In this document: positions 21,488 through 30,860 of the stretch, piece by piece
Layout: each line of letters opens with the position of its first letter
Numbering within the stretch: the first letter of the stretch is position 1
Origin: Prochlorococcus sp. AG-363-P06
GTDB taxonomy: Bacteria > Cyanobacteriota > Cyanobacteriia > PCC-6307 > Cyanobiaceae
Assembly: GCA_003280025.1 (NCBI GenBank)
Contig: QCGD01000001.1
Span: forward strand, 1 to 64,000
Length of the DNA: 64,000 nucleotides
Direction: 5' to 3'
Notes under the pieces: model-generated
The model's input: only the letters and a program-made list of their open reading frames with translations
Databases searched by the model: none
What the model was told of the DNA's origin: nothing
Program-made: the position numbers and the translations under genes

Positions 21488-22855
21488 ATGTATTCATTAC
21501 TTGCTGAATTAAGTGCCCATGATTTAGAAGTTGCTGAGACGCTGATAGGAGTTATTAGATTTCTACTGATATTTTTAGCTGCACGAGCATTAGCAGAAGT
21601 CTTGGTTAGACTAAGTTTACCTACTATTGTTGGTGAGCTTTTGGCTGGGGTTGTAATTGGAGCTTCAGGTTTTCATTTACTCATTCCACCTTCAGCTGGT
21701 ACTGAATTAAATCAAGGATTAATCAATATTATTAGTTCTTTAGCTTCAATACCTCCTGAAGCCGTACCAGATGTTTATTTTGAAAGTTTTCCTTCTCTTC
21801 AAGCAGTTGCAACATTGGGTTTGTACGCACTTCTATTTTTAACAGGATTAGAGAGTGAGTTAGAGGAATTAGTCGCAGTTGGTGCTCAAGCTTTTACAGT
21901 TGCTATGGCTGGGGTCATTTTGCCTTTTGCTTTCGGAACACTAGGATTAATGTTTATTTTCCAAGTTGATTTAATTCCAGCAGTTTTTGCAGGGGCATCT
22001 ATGACTGCAACGAGTATAGGAATTACTGCAAGTGTTTTTGGAGAATTGGGATATTTGAAAACTAGAGAGGGTCAAATAGTTATTGGCGCAGCAGTTTTGG
22101 ATGATATTTTAGGAATTGTTATTCTTGCAGTTGTTGTGGCTCTTGCTGCTGGTGGTTCTTTAGAAATAGCTCCTATAGTCAAATTAGTTGCTGCAGCTGT
22201 TGTATTTGTTATCGCTGCTATTGCATTAAGTCGAACAGCTGCTCCTGGTTTTGATTGGCTTTTAGATAGGTTAAAAGCGCCTGGTGCTGTAGTAGTTGCA
22301 TCTTTTGTGATATTAGTTTTATGTTGTTTTGTTGCGACAGCAATAGGATTAGAAGCAGCTTTAGGAGCTTTTGCTGCTGGATTAATTCTTAGTAGCTCTA
22401 AAAATAATCATGCAATTCAACAATCCGTTTTACCATTGGTATCATTATTCGCGACTATATTTTTCGTATTAGTAGGGGCTGGTATGGATTTATCAGTTAT
22501 AAATCCATTGGATCCAACAAGTAGGTCTGCACTGGTAGTCGCTGGATTTTTATTAGTTGTTGCAATTATTGGAAAAATTGCTGCAGGATGGGTATTTTCA
22601 AGTGATAAGCCTACAAATAGATTGGTTGTAGGCCTAGGGATGATGCCAAGAGGAGAAGTAGGATTAATTTTTCTTGGTTTAGGTACAAGCGCTGGTCTAT
22701 TAACTCCTTCTCTTGAAGCTGCTATTTTATTAATGGTTATTGGCACTACATTTCTTGCTCCTGTTCTTTTAAGGATAGTTTTGAAAGATAAGACGCCTGG
22801 AGGTGGTAATAAAATTTCAGATGATGTTGCGGCAGATCCTGTAGGTCTTCTTTAG
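21488..22855 (+). CDS. CPA2-type Na+(K+)/H+ antiporter, membrane
   Basis: A 455-residue protein with about 12-13 membrane segments of the KefB/NapA (CPA2) cation:proton antiporter family. Conserved parts include LPTIVGELLAGVVIG, TGLESELEEL, GASMTATSIGITASVFGELG and the core aspartate region VIGAAVLDDILGIV, whose Asp pair (LDDILG) is the ion-binding centre. The polar LGMMPRGEVGLI motif near the end is also typical. It probably exchanges Na+ or K+ for H+ across the plasma or thylakoid membrane. There is no C-terminal TrkA domain. A hairpin sits in its leader. Confidence 0.92.
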   Translation: MYSLLAELSAHDLEVAETLIGVIRFLLIFLAARALAEVLVRLSLPTIVGELLAGVVIGASGFHLLIPPSAGTELNQGLINIISSLASIPPEAVPDVYFESFPSLQAVATLGLYALLFLTGLESELEELVAVGAQAFTVAMAGVILPFAFGTLGLMFIFQVDLIPAVFAGASMTATSIGITASVFGELGYLKTREGQIVIGAAVLDDILGIVILAVVVALAAGGSLEIAPIVKLVAAAVVFVIAAIALSRTAAPGFDWLLDRLKAPGAVVVASFVILVLCCFVATAIGLEAALGAFAAGLILSSSKNNHAIQQSVLPLVSLFATIFFVLVGAGMDLSVINPLDPTSRSALVVAGFLLVVAIIGKIAAGWVFSSDKPTNRLVVGLGMMPRGEVGLIFLGLGTSAGLLTPSLEAAILLMVIGTTFLAPVLLRIVLKDKTPGGGNKISDDVAADPVGLL

Positions 22856-22897
22856 GAATTAATTTCATTAGAATTATTAAACATAATAATTTGATAA

Positions 22898-23797
22898 ATG
22901 GAAAAACCATTATTGATAAGCGAAGTAGTTAATTATTCTTGGAATTTTTTAAATTATCCAATACACACTGTTTTTGCTAAGCCTGAGAAAACGTCAAAAG
23001 ATTGTGCAATTTTATTGATTCATGGTTTTGGAGCTTCTACAGATCATTGGCGATTCAATATTCCTGTCTTGAGCAAAAAATACGAAGTTCATGCAATGGA
23101 TCTTTTAGGTTTTGGAAAAAGTCCAAAGCCTAAAGATGTTGATTATTCAGGATCACTATGGAAAGATCAGGTTGTATCTTATGTGAAAGAAAAAATAAAG
23201 AAACCCACAATTATTGTTGGTAATTCTTTAGGTGGTTATGCCTCCTTGGCAGCTGGAGCAGAACTAAATGAACTTACTGCAGGGGTGATTTTGTTAAATG
23301 CTGCTGGATATTTTAGTGAAGAAAAAACAAAGAAGAAAAATATGTTGCAGACTTCAATTGAAACAGTAGCAGGAATATTCCTTAAAAATATTGTTCTTCA
23401 ACGTTTAATATTTGATAACATGAGAAATCCAAAAAATATAAAAAAAACCTTGAATCAAGTTTATGTGAATAAAAAAAATGTCGATGATTTTTTAGTTGAA
23501 TCTATAAGAAAGCCATCTTTAGACTATGGAGCTTTTAATGTTTTTAGAAGTGTATTTAATCCATCAGGTCCTCAAGGTTTGCCTTTAGATAAGTTATTTG
23601 AAAAACTTGATTCTCCTTTATTATTGCTGTGGGGTGGAAAAGATCCATGGATGAATACCCCTAAGAAGAGAAATCTATATAAAAAATTTACTCCAAAAAA
23701 TACAAAAGAAATAATTTTAGATGCTGGACATTGTCCCCATGATGAAATACCAGAAATAGTCAATCAGCATATATTGGATTGGGTTGATTCTATTTAA
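22898..23797 (+). CDS. Alpha/beta-fold hydrolase
   Basis: A 299-residue alpha/beta hydrolase. The oxyanion strand reads LLIHGFGASTDHW, the nucleophile elbow is VGNSLGGYAS (Ser), the acid is in GGKDPWM and the His in DAGHCPHDE, so the catalytic triad is intact. The MDLLGFGKSPKP segment is common in the epoxide-hydrolase/haloperoxidase-like group found widely in plants and cyanobacteria. Substrate unknown. The gene lies 42 bp after the antiporter and 9 bp before the epimerase-like gene, so the run may be one transcript. Confidence 0.88.
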   Translation: MEKPLLISEVVNYSWNFLNYPIHTVFAKPEKTSKDCAILLIHGFGASTDHWRFNIPVLSKKYEVHAMDLLGFGKSPKPKDVDYSGSLWKDQVVSYVKEKIKKPTIIVGNSLGGYASLAAGAELNELTAGVILLNAAGYFSEEKTKKKNMLQTSIETVAGIFLKNIVLQRLIFDNMRNPKNIKKTLNQVYVNKKNVDDFLVESIRKPSLDYGAFNVFRSVFNPSGPQGLPLDKLFEKLDSPLLLLWGGKDPWMNTPKKRNLYKKFTPKNTKEIILDAGHCPHDEIPEIVNQHILDWVDSI

Positions 23798-23806
23798 ATA
23801 GTTATT

Positions 23807-24661
23807 GTGCAAATTAAATTATTTAATAAGAATCAAGGTTTATACATTTTTCAATTGGATGAAAATAACTACATTAAGTTTTGCCCGGAAAGAGGTGGAG
23901 TTATTACAAATTGGGTTTCGGAAAATAATGAAATACTCTATTTAGATGAAAAAAGATTTATGGATAGGAAAAAAAGTATTAGGGGAGGTATTCCGATTCT
24001 TTTTCCCATTTGTGGAAATCTCAACATATCTAATTCATTATTTGGAAAAAATTATTTGCAATTGCCCCAACATGGTTTTGCTAGAGATTTGCCATGGCAG
24101 TATTATTTAAATAAAAAAGAAAAATCATTGTGTTTAAATTTGCAGGATTCTGAAATAACAAGAAAATATTATCCTTTTGATTTCGAGGTCAGAATTGAAG
24201 TTACTTTAAAAATTAATTGTTTAGAATTTAAAATTCATATCCAAAACAAAACAAATGCTGAAATGCCTATAAATTTTGGATTGCATCCTTATTTTAATAT
24301 TTCGGATTTTAAAAATTTAGATTTTCTTGATTACCCGTTAAATTGTCAGGACCAGCAAAGAAATATTCTGATTAATACATTTGAAGACTTAAAAAATATC
24401 CACAATGGAATTGATTTACTTCTGTATTCTTCAGGTAAAAGCTCTTTTAGAGATAATATCTTTAAAAGGCAAGTAACTTTAAATCACCCATACCCTTTTG
24501 ACCTAGGTGTTATTTGGAGTGATCCACCGAGACAAATGATATGTCTTGAACCATGGACTAGTCCTAGAAATTCTTTAGTTGATGGATCAAGAAAAATTTT
24601 AATTCCTCCAAATGATAGTCAAAGGTTTGATGCTTCAATACAAATAAATTCTTTTAAATGA
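23807..24661 (+). CDS. Aldose 1-epimerase / hexose-6-phosphate mutarotase-like protein
   Basis: A 284-residue beta-sandwich protein starting at GTG 23807. The segments SIRGGIPILFPICGN, LPQHGFARDLPWQYY, NFGLHPYFNI and MICLEPWTSPRN match the galactose-mutarotase superfamily, closest in style to the YeaD-like hexose-6-phosphate mutarotases. The catalytic His of QHGFAR and the later His in GLHPYF are present, as is the late Glu in CLEPW. It would speed alpha/beta anomer exchange of a sugar or sugar phosphate. Substrate not known. Confidence 0.85.
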   Translation: MQIKLFNKNQGLYIFQLDENNYIKFCPERGGVITNWVSENNEILYLDEKRFMDRKKSIRGGIPILFPICGNLNISNSLFGKNYLQLPQHGFARDLPWQYYLNKKEKSLCLNLQDSEITRKYYPFDFEVRIEVTLKINCLEFKIHIQNKTNAEMPINFGLHPYFNISDFKNLDFLDYPLNCQDQQRNILINTFEDLKNIHNGIDLLLYSSGKSSFRDNIFKRQVTLNHPYPFDLGVIWSDPPRQMICLEPWTSPRNSLVDGSRKILIPPNDSQRFDASIQINSFK

Positions 24662-24674
24662 TTTTGATTTGCTT

Positions 24675-26021
24675 ATGAAAGTTGTAGTTATTGATGATGA
24701 TCCAACAGGTTCTCAAACTGTCAATAATTGTTTGTTACTACTTAAATGGGACTACTCAACCTTAGTTAAGGGATTTCAAGGTGAATCCAATTTGTTTTTT
24801 ATTTTAGCTAATACAAGGTCATTATCAGAAAATGATGCGAAATTAAGAATACAAGAAATTTGTAATAATCTTAAAGAAGTTATTGCTTATGAATCTTTTA
24901 AAAAAGAAGAAATTATATTTGTCAGTAGAGGAGATTCTACTCTTCGTGGACATAACTTTTTAGAGCCTAATACTATAAATAATTGTTTGGGACCCTTCGA
25001 TGCTACTTTTCATATTCCAGCTTTTATTGAGGGTAAAAGATTCACAATTAATGGATGTCATTTTGTAGATAAAATTCCTGTCGATCAAACAATTTTTGCC
25101 GAAGATACAATCTTTGGTTATAAGACAAGTAATATTAAGAATCTTTTATTTCAGAAGAGTAAATCTCAAATTAATTTGGATGATATTCAAAATATAAAGT
25201 TATCAGATTTGGAAATTCTTAAAGTTCAAGAAAAAAACATTATTTTTCAAAAACTCAAGAATTTAAAAAATAATACTCATGTAATTGTAGATATAGAAAA
25301 TTATTCTCAACTTAATAAGTTTTCTCTAGCCATTAATGAATTAAGTAAACAAAAAAAATTTCTTTTTAGAACTGCAGCAAGTTTTATAAGTTCAATTTCT
25401 GAAATGAAAAGTAATTCTAGGGAAGATATTTTTTTCACTAATTTTAGAATAAAAAATGACGAAAATAAATTTCTCCCAGGACTTGTAGTCGTTGGCTCCT
25501 TTATTGAACTATCAACGTTACAACTGAAAGAGTTATTAAAGAAAAATCATTGTGAACCAATTGAACTTGATGTTTTTGAATTCTTTAGAATTCTTTCATC
25601 AGATAATAAGCAGGATAAACTGAATTTGTTTAGAAACAAATTGTTGTTAGAGATTAGATCAAATTTTAAGAAAGGAAAAACTTCAGTATTATTTACTTCA
25701 AGAAAATTTATGTCTCTAGATTGTTCAGAACAATTTAATTTTTATAATTCTCTAGCGCTTTTTATTGCTAATTTGGTTGCAAATTTGAAAAATGAAATAG
25801 GTTATTTAATATCTAAAGGAGGAATAACAACAAATGTGATTCTTAGTAATGGACTTAAAGCAGATCATGTTTACCTAGAGGCTCAAATAATAACAGGAAT
25901 TTCATTAGTTACTTATACACTTAAAAATGATAAAAAGCTTCCTATAGTGACATTCCCTGGAAATATTGGAACCAAAGATTCATTACTTAAAGTCTGGAGT
26001 ATCTTAGAAAATAAAAAATAA
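24675..26021 (+). CDS. DUF1537 four-carbon-acid sugar kinase-like protein
   Basis: About 448 residues from ATG 24675 (a TTG lies two codons earlier). The N-terminal domain begins VVIDDDPTGSQTV and has SRGDSTLRGH; the C-terminal nucleotide-binding domain has ISKGGITTNV and FPGNIGTKDSL. These are the marks of the DUF1537 (OtnK/DtnK) kinase family, whose studied members phosphorylate four-carbon sugar acids. No aldolase or dehydrogenase partner of such a pathway lies near, so the substrate here is open. It ends 9 bp before the convergent icd. Confidence 0.85.
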   Translation: MKVVVIDDDPTGSQTVNNCLLLLKWDYSTLVKGFQGESNLFFILANTRSLSENDAKLRIQEICNNLKEVIAYESFKKEEIIFVSRGDSTLRGHNFLEPNTINNCLGPFDATFHIPAFIEGKRFTINGCHFVDKIPVDQTIFAEDTIFGYKTSNIKNLLFQKSKSQINLDDIQNIKLSDLEILKVQEKNIIFQKLKNLKNNTHVIVDIENYSQLNKFSLAINELSKQKKFLFRTAASFISSISEMKSNSREDIFFTNFRIKNDENKFLPGLVVVGSFIELSTLQLKELLKKNHCEPIELDVFEFFRILSSDNKQDKLNLFRNKLLLEIRSNFKKGKTSVLFTSRKFMSLDCSEQFNFYNSLALFIANLVANLKNEIGYLISKGGITTNVILSNGLKADHVYLEAQIITGISLVTYTLKNDKKLPIVTFPGNIGTKDSLLKVWSILENKK

Positions 26022-26030
26022 CTTTTAAAA

Positions 26031-27455
26031 TTAGAAATTTGAAATAATTTCTTCAGCAAATCTGCTGCAGGATAATGGCTTTACCTGTGGTTCCATTAAA
26101 CGTGCTAGATCATAGGTCACTTTTTTTTGTTCTATGGCCTTACTTATTCCCTTAGTAATTAAACTAGCTGCTTCATGCCAACCGAAATATTCGAGCATCA
26201 TTACTCCACTAAGAATTACTGATCCCGGATTAATTTTGTTTAAGCCTGCATGCTTCGGCGCCGTTCCGTGAGTCGCCTCAAAAATTGCTGCATTGTCACC
26301 AATATTTGCACCAGGAGCCATACCTAGTCCACCTACTATCGCTGCAGCCGCATCAGAAATATAGTCTCCATTAAGGTTTAACGTCGCAAGAATTGAATAT
26401 TCTTGAGGTCGTGTTTGAATTTGTTGGAATATACTATCAGCTATACGATCATCAACTAAAACTAGTTCTTTCCATTTTTCCTCACCATGGGAATTTGATA
26501 TTGATGCAATTACTTCTTTAATTTCTTCGCAAATAAATTCTCTTTTATCACTTGTAAGCTTGTCATAACCAGGTTCAATCATCCTGGCATTATTTTCAAT
26601 TGTAATTTCTGGATTTTTCTGAATATTATCTAAAATCCAGCTTTCTCTTTCTGTAATGCAGTCTTCTCTAAATTCATTGACTGCTAATTCATATCCCCAA
26701 TCTCTAAATGCCCCTTCTGTATATTTCATGATATTACCTTTATGTACAAGAGTGACATGCCTTTTATCGCCTGATAATCTTTTTGCGTGCTCAATAGCCT
26801 TTCTAATATGCCTTTGGCTACCTAATTTGCTTACTGGTTTTATTCCAATCCCTGAACCTTTTGGTATAGATCTTTTTTTTAAATTTTTACTATTTGGTAT
26901 AAGAACATTATTCAGGTGGTTAATTAAATCAAGGCAATTTTTATCTGCAGCTTCCCATTCAATACCCATGTATATGTCTTCTGTATTTTCTCTATAAACA
27001 ATTACATCTAAGTCTTGAGGCTTTTTATGAGGACTCGGTGTGCCTGAATAATATCTGCATGGTCTAACACAGCTATATAAGTCAAAAACTTGTCTTAATG
27101 CAACATTTAAAGATCTAATACCTCCTCCCACTGGAGTTGTTAAAGGACCTTTGATTGCCACCCCAAAGTGTCTAATGGCTTCAATAGTATCTTGAGGTAA
27201 ATAGTTATATGTTCCATAAATCTCGCAAGCTTCATCTCCTGCATAGACTTTAAACCAATTAATTTTTCTTGCGTGTCCATAGCTTTTTTTAATTGCTCCA
27301 TCCAGAACGGCTTGCGTTGCTGGCCATATATCAACTCCAGTTCCATCACCTCTAATATAAGGAACGATTGGATTGCTAGGGACAGTCGGTTTGCCTTCAT
27401 TAAAAGTTATCAACTCTCCTTCAGTAGGTAAATTTAATTTTTCAAATTTAGGCAT
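26031..27455 (-). CDS. icd: Isocitrate dehydrogenase (NADP+)
   Basis: A 474-residue NADP-type isocitrate dehydrogenase that supplies 2-oxoglutarate for nitrogen assimilation. Seen are IPYIRGDGTGVDIWPA near the N-terminus, the GGGIRSLNVALRQ substrate loop with its Ser, YRENTEDIYMGIEW, HKGNIMKYTEGAFR and ATHGTAPKHAG. Cyanobacterial Icd is longer than that of E. coli by an insert, as here (about residues 275-325). A 220 bp gap with no recognisable feature separates its start from the next gene. Confidence 0.97.
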   Translation of the reverse strand: MPKFEKLNLPTEGELITFNEGKPTVPSNPIVPYIRGDGTGVDIWPATQAVLDGAIKKSYGHARKINWFKVYAGDEACEIYGTYNYLPQDTIEAIRHFGVAIKGPLTTPVGGGIRSLNVALRQVFDLYSCVRPCRYYSGTPSPHKKPQDLDVIVYRENTEDIYMGIEWEAADKNCLDLINHLNNVLIPNSKNLKKRSIPKGSGIGIKPVSKLGSQRHIRKAIEHAKRLSGDKRHVTLVHKGNIMKYTEGAFRDWGYELAVNEFREDCITERESWILDNIQKNPEITIENNARMIEPGYDKLTSDKREFICEEIKEVIASISNSHGEEKWKELVLVDDRIADSIFQQIQTRPQEYSILATLNLNGDYISDAAAAIVGGLGMAPGANIGDNAAIFEATHGTAPKHAGLNKINPGSVILSGVMMLEYFGWHEAASLITKGISKAIEQKKVTYDLARLMEPQVKPLSCSRFAEEIISNF

Positions 27456-27675
27456 AGCACTGAAGTAATTTATAAATAAAGATAACTAATAAAAGTTTTT
27501 TATATTTTAAGTGGAAATGAGGTACTTTCTTTAAAATTCAAGAAATTTATTATTCAAATGTGTATAGAGAATAGCGGGTTGATGAGCATTTCAACATTTT
27601 TATTAAAAGAAAAGAAATTTAATATGCAATTCAAATGGAATTATGTCATTTTTCTAAAAATTACATAGCTATTTT

Positions 27676-28107
27676 ATGAATGCAAGTTCAAATGTTCGTA
27701 ATGTTGAAATAGCTAATAAGGTTGCCTCTACTGCTACATTGTTTCGTAAATATTTTCCTGATGCTAGTGTAAATTTTAGTCCTTGGGATAATTCAAATGA
27801 TGAAGCAAAGTTAGATACTCTTGATTTTGCCTTTCATTTTCCAGGTTGGAGCCCTCTTATTGAATGTAGAGCAATACTCTTACAATTGAGAATTGATAAT
27901 GTAAATGATAATAGTGTTCCTAAATTGTTAGGCATAATAATGCGTGGCATGATTATTCCCTCTGAAAGATGGAGAGTAGCTACTATTGGTGAATGGGAAA
28001 TGACAGGTACACATTTACCTCAAAAGGAACAAAAAGATAATCTGTTCCTTGTTTGTAAAGAACTTTATAATTTATTCTCTACAACATCTGCTGGTAACAA
28101 AAATTAG
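27676..28107 (+). CDS. Conserved picocyanobacterial protein, unknown function
   Basis: A 143-residue soluble protein. Its centre has FHFPGWSPLIECRAILLQL and LGIIMRGMIIPSERWRVATI, which suggests a compact mixed alpha/beta domain. I do not recognise a family. It lies 57 bp upstream of the heme oxygenase gene on the same strand, so it could share a transcript with the bilin genes, but that proximity alone is weak evidence of a role. No membrane segment, no Cys cluster. Confidence 0.7.
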   Translation: MNASSNVRNVEIANKVASTATLFRKYFPDASVNFSPWDNSNDEAKLDTLDFAFHFPGWSPLIECRAILLQLRIDNVNDNSVPKLLGIIMRGMIIPSERWRVATIGEWEMTGTHLPQKEQKDNLFLVCKELYNLFSTTSAGNKN

Positions 28108-28164
28108 CTGTTTTATGTATTTTCCTTGTAAATTAAATATACATACAAACTTAATTAAAGATAA

Positions 28165-28875
28165 ATGGCAGTTGCTCTTGCAGGACAATTAAGAGAAGGG
28201 ACAAAGAAATCCCATACTATGGCAGAAAATACTGGTTTTGTGGCTTGCTTTTTAAAGGGAGTTGTTGAAAAAAAATCATATAGAAAATTAATTAGCGATT
28301 TATATTTTGTTTATGAGGCTATGGAAGAAGAAATAGAAAGGTTGGTCCTTGAAGAACATCCTGTAATAAAACCTATTGGTTTCAAATCATTATTTAGAAA
28401 AGCACCACTTGAGAATGATCTCCAATTTTATTTTGGTGAAAACTGGAAGAATGAAATTAATATTTCTCAATCCGCAAAAGAATACGTTAGTAGAATTCGT
28501 GAGGTAGCAAAAAATTCACCAGAGCTTTTAGTTGGCCATCACTATACACGCTATATAGGAGATTTATCTGGCGGTCAGATTTTAAAAAAAATTGCAAAAA
28601 AGGCTTTACATTTAAAAGGAAATAATGGTTTAAATTTTTATGAATTTGAATTAATTGATGATGAAAAGAAATTTAAGGAAGAATATTCTTTAACCTTGAA
28701 CCAGCTACCTATAAATCAAACAACTGCAAACGCAATTATTCATGAAGCTAATCAAGCTTTTACTTATAATATGAAAATGTTTAAGGAGCTTGAGGGTAAC
28801 TTGATTGCTGTTTTAGGCAAAATTGTATTTAATTACATTACTAAAAAAGTTAGAAAAGGAAGTACTGAGATCTAG
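28165..28875 (+). CDS. ho1: Heme oxygenase (biliverdin-forming)
   Basis: A 236-residue ferredoxin-dependent heme oxygenase that opens heme to biliverdin IXa. The proximal iron ligand is His17 ([12 protein letters not shown]); the distal helix reads [15 protein letters not shown], with the flexible glycines over the heme. Length and architecture match cyanobacterial HO1. It is 5 bp before pebA, so biliverdin is handed straight to the PebA/PebB pair. In a Prochlorococcus-like cell this pigment route is kept although phycobilisomes are gone. Confidence 0.96.
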   Translation: MAVALAGQLREGTKKSHTMAENTGFVACFLKGVVEKKSYRKLISDLYFVYEAMEEEIERLVLEEHPVIKPIGFKSLFRKAPLENDLQFYFGENWKNEINISQSAKEYVSRIREVAKNSPELLVGHHYTRYIGDLSGGQILKKIAKKALHLKGNNGLNFYEFELIDDEKKFKEEYSLTLNQLPINQTTANAIIHEANQAFTYNMKMFKELEGNLIAVLGKIVFNYITKKVRKGSTEI

Positions 28876-28880
28876 TATTT

Positions 28881-29591
28881 ATGTTTGAATCATTAGTTAA
28901 TTTCTTAAAAACTAATATAGCTGCATTAGATGGTCAGGAAATAAAAATATCTAATGAATTTAAAGAACATCATAATAAAGATTCGAAATATATTATCAAA
29001 AACTGGCTTTTTGAATCTCCCCAATATAGAAAGTGGCGAATTACTAAATTAGATGGAGGCGAAAAACTGCAAGTATTTAATACTGTTGCTTATCCAAAGT
29101 TTGATAGTGAATTACCTATCCTAGGAGCGGATATTTTATGGTTTGGCACTTCTCAGAAATTATTAGCAATACTAGATTATCAACCTTTAATTCAAGAGAA
29201 GGAATATCTCCAAAAATATTGCTCAAGTTTAGAGTTTATTAAAAAAAAATATTCTGCATTTGATAATAATAAAATGAAAAATATTTATGATTCTAAAAAG
29301 TATTTCTCACCATGGGTAATAATTTGTAGAGGAGATAAATCAAATCTTGATAGAGATTTAAATAATATATTTTATTTATTTGTTAGTGATTATTTAAAAA
29401 TTAATCAATTAAATAACGTTAATCAATTTTTAAATGCAGAACAAATACAAATTAATCAAATTCAATATGATAAGTACAGTGTTGAAAAAGATCCTGCAGA
29501 TAAGTTATTTAAAACTTTTTTTGGAGATACATGGACAAAAAAATTTATTAATAATTTTCTTTTTTCATTAAATAGTGAACCTATTAATTAA
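28881..29591 (+). CDS. pebA: 15,16-dihydrobiliverdin:ferredoxin oxidoreductase PebA
   Basis: A 236-residue ferredoxin-dependent bilin reductase. It reduces biliverdin to 15,16-dihydrobiliverdin. Family marks are [40 protein letters not shown] and the C-terminal [15 protein letters not shown]. It is directly followed by pebB with no gap, and PebA and PebB are known to channel their intermediate. I choose PebA rather than PcyA or PebS from the order ho1-pebA-pebB and the residue pattern. Confidence 0.94.
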   Translation: MFESLVNFLKTNIAALDGQEIKISNEFKEHHNKDSKYIIKNWLFESPQYRKWRITKLDGGEKLQVFNTVAYPKFDSELPILGADILWFGTSQKLLAILDYQPLIQEKEYLQKYCSSLEFIKKKYSAFDNNKMKNIYDSKKYFSPWVIICRGDKSNLDRDLNNIFYLFVSDYLKINQLNNVNQFLNAEQIQINQIQYDKYSVEKDPADKLFKTFFGDTWTKKFINNFLFSLNSEPIN

Positions 29592-30353
29592 ATGCTAATA
29601 CAAGATACTATTTTTTATAGCAAAGAATGGAGATGGAATAAGTTTATAAAATATTTAATCTCTAATTTAAGACAATATAATTGTTTGGAAAAAACAATAC
29701 CTTCTGAATACTCATACAAAGAGTCAACTTATGGTTCAAAAAAATCAAAAAAAAATGTGAATCTTTTTACTTGGGGTGCAAAACATAATCAAAGAATTAA
29801 ATTTGCAAGAGCTGTTTGTATTAACAGTCCTAATTACTCTGTTTTAAATTTTTTAATTATTCCAAATACTAGTTACAATGTTCCATTTTTTGGAGTCGAT
29901 TTTGTATCTCTGCCAAATAGTCATTTATTAGTTTTAGATTTCCAGCCTTCACTAAATGTAGAGAATCAATTTAGTCATGAATTAATTCAAAAACTTATAG
30001 ACCTTAAAAATCTTTGTCATTTATCACTTCCAATAGCCGAAAAAATGTCTGATGATGTAGCAAGGTTTTTTTCTCCTGGATTAATCTGGTCAAAATTGCC
30101 AAAAGAAGAAAATAGTGAGTTTTTAATTGCTAATCAGCTTTATAATTCATTTACAGAATATTTAAAATTATATTTAGAAATTCTGTTCGAAAGTAATGAA
30201 GTTAATGCAAAGCTGCAAACAGAATTAACAATTGGTCAAAATAATTATTTGAAATATAGGAGAGATAAAGATCCGGCTAGGCCAATGTTATCAAGTTTAT
30301 TTGGTAAGGAATTTACGGAATCTTTAATTCAAGAAGTTTTATTTACTACTTAA
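29592..30353 (+). CDS. pebB: Phycoerythrobilin:ferredoxin oxidoreductase PebB
   Basis: A 253-residue partner of PebA that reduces 15,16-dihydrobiliverdin to phycoerythrobilin. It shows [47 protein letters not shown] and [19 protein letters not shown], all characteristic of PebB. The ATG follows the pebA stop at once. The product would attach to the vestigial phycoerythrin that high-light Prochlorococcus keeps; that gene is not in the window. Confidence 0.94.
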   Translation: MLIQDTIFYSKEWRWNKFIKYLISNLRQYNCLEKTIPSEYSYKESTYGSKKSKKNVNLFTWGAKHNQRIKFARAVCINSPNYSVLNFLIIPNTSYNVPFFGVDFVSLPNSHLLVLDFQPSLNVENQFSHELIQKLIDLKNLCHLSLPIAEKMSDDVARFFSPGLIWSKLPKEENSEFLIANQLYNSFTEYLKLYLEILFESNEVNAKLQTELTIGQNNYLKYRRDKDPARPMLSSLFGKEFTESLIQEVLFTT

Positions 30354-30386
30354 AAGGTTTTATAATCTTAAAAAACATGAAATTGT

Positions 30387-30860
30387 ATGAAAAAAATATC
30401 AGTTCTTTTTGTATGTTTAGGAAACATTTGTAGGTCTCCCGCTGCAGAGGCAATTTTTATAGATTTAATTACAAAAAAAGGATTAACTGATCACTTTATT
30501 GTAGATTCTGCTGGGACTGGTAGTTGGCATATAGGTAAAAAGGCTGATGCAAGAATGAGAATTTCGGCAGAAAAAAGGGGTCTCAATGTTATGAGTACTG
30601 CGAGACAAATAAATACTAAAGATTTTGAGAAATTTAACTATATTCTTGCTATGGATAACTCAAATTTTGAAAATATAAATGATCTTAAGAATAGAAATTA
30701 TTCATCTGATTTTGCATCAATTAAAAATATACAAGATTTTAGATCTGTTTTTAAGTATTTAGAGGTACCCGACCCATATTATGGAGGAGATGAAGGTTTT
30801 GATAATGTCCTTGATATTTTAGAAGACTCAGTTAGTGGCTTCTTAGAAAGCATTTCTTAA
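30387..30860 (+). CDS. Low-molecular-weight protein tyrosine phosphatase
   Basis: A 157-residue LMW-PTP. The P-loop LFVCLGNICRSPAAEAIF contains Cys10 and Arg16, and the general acid Asp is in VPDPYYGG near the C-terminus, so the active site is complete. Such enzymes remove phosphate from tyrosine, or in some bacteria from arginine. No tyrosine kinase lies nearby. The gene is 33 bp after pebB and overlaps the convergent panC/cmk by 4 bp. Confidence 0.93.
   Translation: MKKISVLFVCLGNICRSPAAEAIFIDLITKKGLTDHFIVDSAGTGSWHIGKKADARMRISAEKRGLNVMSTARQINTKDFEKFNYILAMDNSNFENINDLKNRNYSSDFASIKNIQDFRSVFKYLEVPDPYYGGDEGFDNVLDILEDSVSGFLESIS

Noticed and set aside
22417-22746. 109-codon frame antisense to the antiporter gene
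   Set aside because: Complement of a conserved membrane protein; Thr/Asn/Pro-rich translation is the usual product of antisense reading.
27456-27675. Gap between icd and the next gene as a site for a small RNA
   Set aside because: No stable hairpin with a T run or known small-RNA motif is visible; it is plain AT-rich DNA with promoters presumably facing both ways.
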